Source: Chromatiales bacterium
Lineage (GTDB): Bacteria; Pseudomonadota; Gammaproteobacteria; UBA6429
DNA: 6,761 nt
Reading direction: 5' to 3'
Assembly (NCBI GenBank): GCA_027076405.1
Contig: JALTJN010000139.1
Span: 1 to 6,761 of the forward strand
Shown: positions 1 through 5,037 of the stretch, in pieces
Numbering within the stretch: position 1 is the stretch's first letter
Layout of the letters: each line of letters starts with the position of its first letter
Notes under the pieces: generated by a model
What the model was told of the DNA's origin: nothing
Seen by the model: the letters and a program-made list of their open reading frames with translations, nothing else
Databases searched by the model: none
Made by a program: the position numbers and the translations under genes

Positions 1-1776
1 TATTAACGCTTTATTTTTGGCCGGAATACCGTGCTTTTTGATATACGCATCCAGATCCTTGACCGCTTCCTTTCTGGCATCTTCTTTTGATTTTTTCTCA
101 TCGGTAGAACGATCTTCAACGAGTGCATCTATTTTTTGTGCAAGATCATGCGCCTGAGATACAGATTCGGATTCTTCATCATCATCTGCCCGGTGCCATC
201 TGGGCGGCTCCCCCTGAAGCACATATATGACACCATCAATGATTTTTGTGTCCCCTAACGCTGCCACCTCATAGGGTGATTTAAGGGCGGCAGATACGGC
301 TTTATTTTTGGCTTTTTCATCGTCACCTAATGCACTTAGAATATCTTGCATGGTGGGTGAAGTAGCGGGTAGTTCCGGTTGCCAGTTAGACAGAGATTCA
401 GCTACGCCTTTCATTGAACCGGCCACGGTAAAATCATTACCCATTCCTGCTTTTGATCGCCAGCCTGCTTCCGGGCGACCATAGACGTACTCTTTCCCTC
501 GACCTGAAAAGTATTGCCCCGCTAGAAATTCCTCATCCCATATTTCTAAGTCTTTTAATACTGATTGGCTAACCGTGCCCAGTGCCTGACCGACATCGGT
601 AGCCCGTTTACGAAAAATCACAATATCGGTTGTCACACCCGTATGGGAATGCTCAAACGCACTGTTGGGCATACGGTGTGCGCCAATGAATTGCGCTTTA
701 CGCAATACCCGTTCACGAAAGGCGCGGGTATTTTTATTATCCATAATGCCGGTGGGTACAATGAGTGCCACAATGCCACCGTCTTTCGTTTTATCAATAG
801 CCGTATCGACAAAATATTGCTCGGCGGTTTTAAGGTGGTTTTTGTCTTCTTTAATCAGTGAGCCACGCAAACCAAAAGGCACATTGCCCACGACGGCATC
901 AAATTGTCTAGGATCGGAGGTGGCAAAGCTCTCAAGTGATCCCGTGATGACTTCGTGTTGCTCACCGTGCAAGGCTTTTGCAATATTGGCACTGGTGGGT
1001 TCAAGCTCTACACCGGTCAACTTAAACTCAGCCGGTGCGGTGTGCATAAACACACCCGTACCCACGGACGGTTCGAGAACATCCCCCTGATCAATGCCAA
1101 GTTTATTTAACATATCCCACATGGCGAGGGTGACATCAGGGCGGGTATAGAATTCATTGAGTGAATCACCCACGCCTCCCTGTCCACTGTATTGCCTTAA
1201 TATCGCTTTTTGTTTTTCGGTGTACTTTTCAGATTTTGTATTAATAATCTCAACCGCGCTGGCATTTAAACGGCGGCGTTCGGTTTTGCTGACCCCGGCA
1301 TTCACACCGAAGATTAAGGGATCAATTGTCGGTTTTGATTTAGGTGCTACCTTGCGCTTTGTTTTTGATTTAGCTTTTGGTTTATCTTTTAATTTAGAGC
1401 CAGGCTTTACTGTTTTAGGTGCTTGTTTTTTTACTGGCTCTTCCTGAGTATCACCATCATCAAACAAATCACGCATAACCGCTTTATTGTTTTTTGTGGG
1501 TCGTTTTGTAGCGCGTTTCTTTTTAGCTTGAGTTTTTTTCTTCGTCGCTTTTTTAGGTATGGGGTCGGCCTGATTATCTGCAAATAAATCACCAACAGCC
1601 GCATCTTCACGTTTTAGTCGTGTGCGCTTTTTGGGTTGAGGGGCTTTCTTTTTACGTTTTGCGGTATGGGGTTTTACATAGACACCATCGACTCGAATAT
1701 GCCCATGCACTTCAACAGGGGTATCAAATAAGCCAAGTTGTTCTGATAGACCTTTAATAAAAATAAGTAATCGCAT
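1..1776 (-). CDS. Large N6-adenine DNA methyltransferase-like polyvalent phage protein (DarB-like), N-terminal part
   Basis: The first 592 residues are visible; the frame runs off the window at position 1. From the N-terminus: a hydrophobic strand (RLLIFIK, 2-8); QLGLF (13-17), close to the beta-clamp-binding consensus; a basic His/Gly segment (24-45); a lysine-rich, probably disordered stretch (38-150) holding two DLF repeats; then a class I SAM-dependent methylase core. Core motifs are NEFYTRP (207-213, motif X type), VLEPSVGTGVF (233-243, SAM-binding motif I), GVELEP (255-260, acidic motif II) and GNVPFG (297-302, motif IV, an NPPF variant). HLKTAEQYF (314-322) and ALIVPTGIMD (337-346) fit the N6-adenine methylase fold. 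Family knowledge: such proteins often carry an SNF2-type helicase further on and include P1 DarB, an injected anti-restriction protein. Whether that helicase follows lies outside the window. ATG at 1776 is preceded by an in-frame TGA; a TTG at 1791 is an alternative. No Shine-Dalgarno is visible. Methylase fold is secure; anti-restriction role is inferred. Confidence 0.85.
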   Translation of the reverse strand, partial: MRLLIFIKGLSEQLGLFDTPVEVHGHIRVDGVYVKPHTAKRKKKAPQPKKRTRLKREDAAVGDLFADNQADPIPKKATKKKTQAKKKRATKRPTKNNKAVMRDLFDDGDTQEEPVKKQAPKTVKPGSKLKDKPKAKSKTKRKVAPKSKPTIDPLIFGVNAGVSKTERRRLNASAVEIINTKSEKYTEKQKAILRQYSGQGGVGDSLNEFYTRPDVTLAMWDMLNKLGIDQGDVLEPSVGTGVFMHTAPAEFKLTGVELEPTSANIAKALHGEQHEVITGSLESFATSDPRQFDAVVGNVPFGLRGSLIKEDKNHLKTAEQYFVDTAIDKTKDGGIVALIVPTGIMDNKNTRAFRERVLRKAQFIGAHRMPNSAFEHSHTGVTTDIVIFRKRATDVGQALGTVSQSVLKDLEIWDEEFLAGQYFSGRGKEYVYGRPEAGWRSKAGMGNDFTVAGSMKGVAESLSNWQPELPATSPTMQDILSALGDDEKAKNKAVSAALKSPYEVAALGDTKIIDGVIYVLQGEPPRWHRADDDEESESVSQAHDLAQKIDALVEDRSTDEKKSKEDARKEAVKDLDAYIKKHGIPAKNKALI

Positions 1777-1841
1777 ACAGATAGAATGCAATCACGATTA
1801 AGTTTAAGTTAATTATTTGCTACATAAATGAAGAACTAATT
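1777..1841. other. AT-rich gap between the MuF gene and the methylase gene
   Basis: This 65-base spacer is the longest non-coding stretch in the window and is clearly more AT-rich than the genes around it. It contains a small dyad, ATTAA (1797-1801) and TTAAT (1809-1813), around a tandem TTAAGT-like repeat. No purine-rich Shine-Dalgarno sequence precedes the methylase ATG and no hairpin with a U-tract follows the MuF stop. The AT content would suit a promoter for the methylase gene, but I could not identify a convincing -35/-10 pair. Confidence 0.4.
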
Positions 1842-3008
1842 CTAGCCATTATCACGGCGCTCTTTTTCCAGTAAGTTATCTAACCACTTTACAAAGTCAT
1901 CACTAACATCAGTCGGCTTAGTCGTCACCTGTACCCAGCTCCCACGACAATTAGGGTGTTGCGTACCGGCTGCGGGCCACCACATTTCTGCTGAGGTTCG
2001 TTCAACCAGTTCACTGTCCACGCGCTTGCGTGGACTGGAAGATCGGTATTGATTGGTTTTACCCACCCAGACTTCTGTTTCACCGTTTTTATTTTTCTTA
2101 GATGCACTGACAACATTAAATTCCATGCCGTGTATTGTCTGGCAAAAGTTGCAGGCATCGGCATAGGCTTCAATCCGGCGCACACGGGTGCCCTCGGGTA
2201 AACCGGCTAAAAAACCTTCATTGGCATTTCTGACGGTTTCGGTTAGGGCAATGCGTCGCCAGTCTCGGTTCAGGGTACCGAACTCATCCAGCAACTGACT
2301 TTGTAACTGCCAGTTGGTGGCTTGTGGGTCATTGGCCGCGTTAAGGTATTCGTGTTCCAGAATAATGTGTTTAATGCGGTGGCGGGTTCTGTCCCCCAGA
2401 CCACTGATTAATTCTGCGGCACGGGTGCGGGCGAATTCAATCACCGAATATTCACGGGCATTTATTGAAAATGCAATATCATTGATTTTAAATGGCAGTG
2501 ATAAAACCATATTCTCAACCAATGTTGGTTTGTATTTTTTTTCATCTGTATTGGCCTGTAGTTTTCCGGCTAAAGTTGAACGCACGGCCAGATACTCCGA
2601 CTCTTTTTCAATCACATCAGCGGGTAAATATTTTTGTATTAACCAGTCAACAAAAAGCATCCAGTCATCAATGCGATATTGATCTGCGGGCTTACTTTCT
2701 AACTGTGCTTTCGCTTCATTGAGTTGTTGTTGATTCCAGCGATGCCAGTGATTTTTGTTACTGGCTTTTGATAGTACGATTTGATCACCGCCAAATTGCT
2801 TGATTAGGTCGTTTTGAATATCTGACAGAATGCGCTGACCGGCTTGTGTTACCTGTTCAATAATTTGTCTTAGATAAGGGCTATGATGGGGCTTGTATAA
2901 AAGATCACTGTCTGGGGGATCAGACAGGGCTTTGTACATTGTATCGAGTACGTGATCGGTGCATTCACAAGATAGAGGTTCTAAATCAAATAAAATGGGG
3001 TGTGACAT
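1842..3008 (-). CDS. Phage minor head (head morphogenesis) protein, MuF / SPP1 gp7 family
   Basis: A 388-residue protein that, by family knowledge, sits at or near the portal vertex inside the capsid and is needed for head assembly or DNA entry. The N-terminal 200 residues are helical and not diagnostic. The MuF signature lies in the C-terminal third: RIALTETVRNANEGF (252-266), the usual 'A-TET-N-G' helix, then CNFCQTIHGMEFNV (286-299), and finally HPNCRGSWV (351-359). C286, C289, H351 and C354 form a CxxC...HxxC set that could bind zinc. The ATG at 3008 is the first possible start, because an in-frame TAG lies four codons upstream. No Shine-Dalgarno is seen; instead a perfect hairpin runs into the start codon. 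The gene lies 23 bases after the small 62-residue gene and is separated from the portal gene, its usual neighbour, by two genes. No toxin domain is fused to this MuF protein. Confidence 0.85.
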   Translation of the reverse strand: MSHPILFDLEPLSCECTDHVLDTMYKALSDPPDSDLLYKPHHSPYLRQIIEQVTQAGQRILSDIQNDLIKQFGGDQIVLSKASNKNHWHRWNQQQLNEAKAQLESKPADQYRIDDWMLFVDWLIQKYLPADVIEKESEYLAVRSTLAGKLQANTDEKKYKPTLVENMVLSLPFKINDIAFSINAREYSVIEFARTRAAELISGLGDRTRHRIKHIILEHEYLNAANDPQATNWQLQSQLLDEFGTLNRDWRRIALTETVRNANEGFLAGLPEGTRVRRIEAYADACNFCQTIHGMEFNVVSASKKNKNGETEVWVGKTNQYRSSSPRKRVDSELVERTSAEMWWPAAGTQHPNCRGSWVQVTTKPTDVSDDFVKWLDNLLEKERRDNG

Positions 3009-3026
3009 GACAGTAAACTACTGTCA
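3008..3026 (-). promoter_or_regulatory. Perfect 8-bp hairpin overlapping the MuF start codon
   Basis: Arms TGACAGTA (3008-3015) and TACTGTCA (3019-3026) are exact inverted repeats around a three-base loop. In the mRNA, the last paired base is the A of the MuF AUG, so the stem occupies the place where a Shine-Dalgarno sequence should be, and none is visible. There is no U-run after it, so it does not look like a terminator. It could limit translation of the MuF gene, mark an RNA processing site, or be a protein-binding dyad. Seen in sequence; function inferred. Confidence 0.45.
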
Positions 3027-3031
3027 CGATA

Positions 3032-3220
3032 TTAGTATGCTGTAGTTTTTTCTTCGTCTATTAGACGTTGTTTAAAATCACTTTCTGAAATTTCTTCAAT
3101 ATCATGATCAAAAGTTTCTAGTTGATAAAAACGCTTCCATACACCACCAAGATAAAGCTCTGGAATATTAAAGCCATCCCGCTTTGCCAATGTTTCATCA
3201 CCATAAATGTAGTATTTCAT
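3032..3220 (-). CDS. Small acidic protein of 62 residues, translationally coupled to the Rel-like gene; candidate antitoxin/immunity protein
   Basis: I do not recognise a named family. The protein starts MKYYIYGDET, has a short tract with NIPELYLGGVWKRF (18-31) and ends with an acidic helix-like segment, DIEEISESDFKQRLIDEE (40-57). It has no signal peptide or membrane segment, so it is probably cytoplasmic. Two things make it a real gene: its ATG overlaps the TGA of the upstream Rel-like gene as ATGA, and a near-perfect AAGGAGG lies five bases before the start, inside the last codons of that gene. This arrangement gives tight coupling and high expression relative to the upstream gene, as expected for an antitoxin or immunity protein paired with a toxic enzyme. 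The acidic EISESDF tail resembles those of small proteins I associate with phage effector loci, but that is an impression, not a database match. It could instead be a small structural or assembly protein. Confidence 0.7.
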   Translation of the reverse strand: MKYYIYGDETLAKRDGFNIPELYLGGVWKRFYQLETFDHDIEEISESDFKQRLIDEEKTTAY

Positions 3221-5034
3221 AGGCTCCTCCTTACAACGAGTATCATAGCTTTTTTCATGTTATTTGTCACCCCAATAGTGCGTTGATCTTCTTGCCATGC
3301 CTTTACATAAAGTGCTTGTGATAAACGGGTTTCTCGCTCAATAATTTTAGTTTCCTCTGGTGTTAATGCACGTTCTTCTCTTTCTGCTTTTTCTCTTATC
3401 GGTCGCATAATGGCATAATGTTTATGCCCTTGGCGTTTTGCAACAATCATGCTTTTTGTATTGATCTGAATTTCACAAACATGCCCATTAGGCACGGTAA
3501 CATTAAATAATAAATCACGGTAACCACCCGGCACAGGCTTTGCAAACCGGTTTTTAGGCCGTCGTGCTATTTTCATCCCTGTTTGTCGTAATAGATCAAG
3601 AACAGAACCCAGTTCATGCAAATTATCCACCGCTATCGTACCCCGTACAATATCTTTAAGCCCCGCCCATGAGTGTTTTTCACTTTGTGCTTTTTCAGCT
3701 GCCCGAGCTTTCCCCTTAATCCCTGCAATAAGCATAAAAATACCCTTTTCATTACGCCCCATAGCCTCACGCGCTGCATTCATATCGTCATCAAAAATTT
3801 TAAACTTTTGCTCTTTTGCAATACCACCTAATAATTTTCTATACTGTGTTAATCCCTCTTCTGCCTGCTGATATAAACTCTCTATAGAATCTACCCCCTT
3901 TTGTAATACAGTAGGGGGTAGATTCATTTCCTCCTGTGTAAATAGTCCGTTGGGTTCCCATGATTGGATATTGCCTTTAGTTTCAACAACCTTAACCGGC
4001 AATGATTTCCAACCGTATTTTTTAACACCGGTATAAGTTCCGTTTCCATCCAGAATTTTATATTGGCCATTGCCCGTATCTTCTACGCTGATAGGGTCAC
4101 GCTTTGCTACCTGTCCATGGTATGCCGCCAACATATACTTAGGTGAGTTATTCCCCCCCTGTTTATTTTCCTCATCCGTTTTCGATGAAACCAGACTTTC
4201 AATAGGAACCGTGATTGATCCCTCCATATTGAAATACCGTGCATGTTCTTCAGGTAAATGCTTGGGATCTTCCAGGCCGTGTTTTATACGTTTAAGATAA
4301 GGTTTATCTTCTTCATCTTTTATTTTTTGTGGGTAGTTTGGTTTTTCTGCAATTTGTGCATGAATCTCATGATAAAAAACTTTATGCTCTTTTCCAGCTT
4401 CATCTCGAACGGTAATACCATCTTTACCTGACGATACTATTTCACCCGTTGCAGCTTTTTTACCCGCATTAAATGCAACATGATCACCTGCCGATAAAGA
4501 ACGAGTATTAGAATTCTGGTGTGCATTGGGTTTTGATGCTTCTTTTTCCGTTTGTTTTTCACGCTCCGCTTTGACCGGTTCACTGGTATGTTTCCATTTG
4601 TGGGTAATATGTCCCTGATTATCAGTTACCTCCTGAAGACTTAATCCGGGTCGGTTTTTAATGGGGCCGGCTTTTAAAAATAAGATGACTTTGTTTTGAA
4701 AATTAAAAGATTTAGTCAGCGCTTGCGGTTGTTGATCGTTTTTTTTATGGCCGGTTACATCACCTGATAATGCCTGCTTTAAATGCCCTTCTGAATCATG
4801 AATATAAAGTTGTTTTCCTTCACTGTCTTCTACCAGTGCGCCATCACCACCTTGGTCTACTACGGTAAACTTTCGCTCTAGTTTTTGTTTCATACCCAAT
4901 ACATGCGCGTGTTTAACCTTATGGTGTTTGCCTTCACATAAAACCGTTGCCCCGTGTTTACCCACAGCTTTTACTTCACCACTACGCGGCCCTTTTGGGG
5001 TTTGAAAATAAACATGATCCCCTTTCACAATCAT
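3217..5034 (-). CDS. Mosaic phage protein: two KOW/SH3-like domains, ParB/Srx-like domain and C-terminal RelA/SpoT-type nucleotidyltransferase domain
   Basis: A 605-residue modular protein. Residues 5-47 and 183-226 are two copies of a KOW/SH3-like domain, both opening GDHV and rich in G and V turns. Residues 115-150 hold a linker module (VILFLK, then VTDNQGHITHKWKH). Residues 270-350 fit a ParB/Srx-like domain: ITVPIESL, KRDPISVED, KILDGNGTY, GWKSLPVKVV; the usual Arg of the DGxxR motif is missing. Residues 385-545 resemble RelA/SpoT synthetases: KARAAEK (442-448), LKDIVRGTI (459-467, likely metal-binding D461), GGYRDL (503-508), EIQINT (521-526) and GHKHY (536-540). Family knowledge: such domains make (p)ppGpp-like alarmones, or, in toxSAS enzymes, pyrophosphorylate tRNA. 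Activity here is unproven; the Arg of EIQIRT is Asn. AGGGGA stands seven bases before the ATG and the portal stop is three bases away, so it is cotranscribed. An effector or toxin carried in the head operon is the best inference. Confidence 0.75.
   Translation of the reverse strand: MIVKGDHVYFQTPKGPRSGEVKAVGKHGATVLCEGKHHKVKHAHVLGMKQKLERKFTVVDQGGDGALVEDSEGKQLYIHDSEGHLKQALSGDVTGHKKNDQQPQALTKSFNFQNKVILFLKAGPIKNRPGLSLQEVTDNQGHITHKWKHTSEPVKAEREKQTEKEASKPNAHQNSNTRSLSAGDHVAFNAGKKAATGEIVSSGKDGITVRDEAGKEHKVFYHEIHAQIAEKPNYPQKIKDEEDKPYLKRIKHGLEDPKHLPEEHARYFNMEGSITVPIESLVSSKTDEENKQGGNNSPKYMLAAYHGQVAKRDPISVEDTGNGQYKILDGNGTYTGVKKYGWKSLPVKVVETKGNIQSWEPNGLFTQEEMNLPPTVLQKGVDSIESLYQQAEEGLTQYRKLLGGIAKEQKFKIFDDDMNAAREAMGRNEKGIFMLIAGIKGKARAAEKAQSEKHSWAGLKDIVRGTIAVDNLHELGSVLDLLRQTGMKIARRPKNRFAKPVPGGYRDLLFNVTVPNGHVCEIQINTKSMIVAKRQGHKHYAIMRPIREKAEREERALTPEETKIIERETRLSQALYVKAWQEDQRTIGVTNNMKKAMILVVRRSL
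3226..3232 (-). promoter_or_regulatory. Strong Shine-Dalgarno site for the 62-residue gene
   Basis: AAGGAGG on the minus strand, five bases before the ATG at 3220. It lies within the VVRRSL codons at the end of the Rel-like gene. It is the strongest ribosome-binding site in the window and fixes the start of the small gene. Confidence 0.8.
3887..3925 (-). repeat. Perfect 13-bp inverted repeat in the linker of the Rel-like gene
   Basis: Arms GAATCTACCCCCT (3887-3899) and AGGGGGTAGATTC (3913-3925) with a 13-base loop. The mRNA could fold into a very stable GC-centred stem. It lies in codons for NLPPTVLQKGVDS (371-383), exactly between the ParB-like and Rel-like domains. A rough equal-base estimate gives about 0.002 such repeats expected by chance in a window of this size with loops up to 20 bases. 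Confidence 0.7.
4357..4488 (-). repeat. KOW/SH3-like domain copy 2 of the Rel-like protein
   Basis: Residues 183-226, beginning GDHVAFNAGKK and containing TGEIVSSGKDGITV and EHKVFYHEIHA. It is the partner of copy 1 (GDHV start, xGEV/xGEI, GKxGxTV, HKV). The two copies flank the lysine-containing linker module at residues 115-150. Confidence 0.6.
4894..5022 (-). repeat. KOW/SH3-like domain copy 1 of the Rel-like protein
   Basis: Residues 5-47, beginning GDHVYFQTPKG and ending KHHKVKHAHVLG. The order of glycine, hydrophobic and HKV positions matches the second copy at residues 183-226, which points to duplication of a small beta-barrel domain within one gene. Similarity is at protein level only. 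Confidence 0.6.
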
Positions 5035-5037
5035 TGA

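Noticed and set aside
704..732. 8-bp inverted repeat AATACCCG/CGGGTATT in the methylase gene
   Set aside because: Within chance expectation, and no contextual reason to favour function.
565..1447. Open frames on the plus strand opposite the methylase gene
   Set aside because: They lie antisense to clear methylase motifs, have no recognisable domains or Shine-Dalgarno sites, and read as low-quality Ser/Cys/Phe-rich sequence typical of shadows.
1777..1841. Promoter for the methylase gene in the AT-rich gap
   Set aside because: AT-rich, but no convincing -35/-10 pair with proper spacing was found, so it is not called as a promoter.
2016..2035. Perfect 8-bp inverted repeat with a 4-base loop in the MuF gene
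   Set aside because: About two perfect 8-bp repeats with loops of 3-20 bases are expected by chance in a window of this length, and its place in the gene is not special.
1925..2185. Second minus-strand frame within the MuF gene
   Set aside because: It overlaps the MuF cysteine/histidine signature in another frame and has no own evidence.
2314..2722. Open frames on the plus strand opposite the MuF gene
   Set aside because: They are antisense to the MuF gene, overlap each other in different frames and show no domain signal.
3544..3553. 10-bp palindrome AAACCGGTTT
   Set aside because: A short palindrome inside coding sequence with nothing else around it.
3894..3902. AAAAGGGGG run with A AAG GGG in frame, a possible -1 slippery site; the shifted frame would stop about 20 codons on and drop the Rel-like domain
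   Set aside because: The run is part of the inverted repeat itself and no stimulatory structure follows it; G-runs in the A site are not a well-supported bacterial shift signal. Suggestive only.
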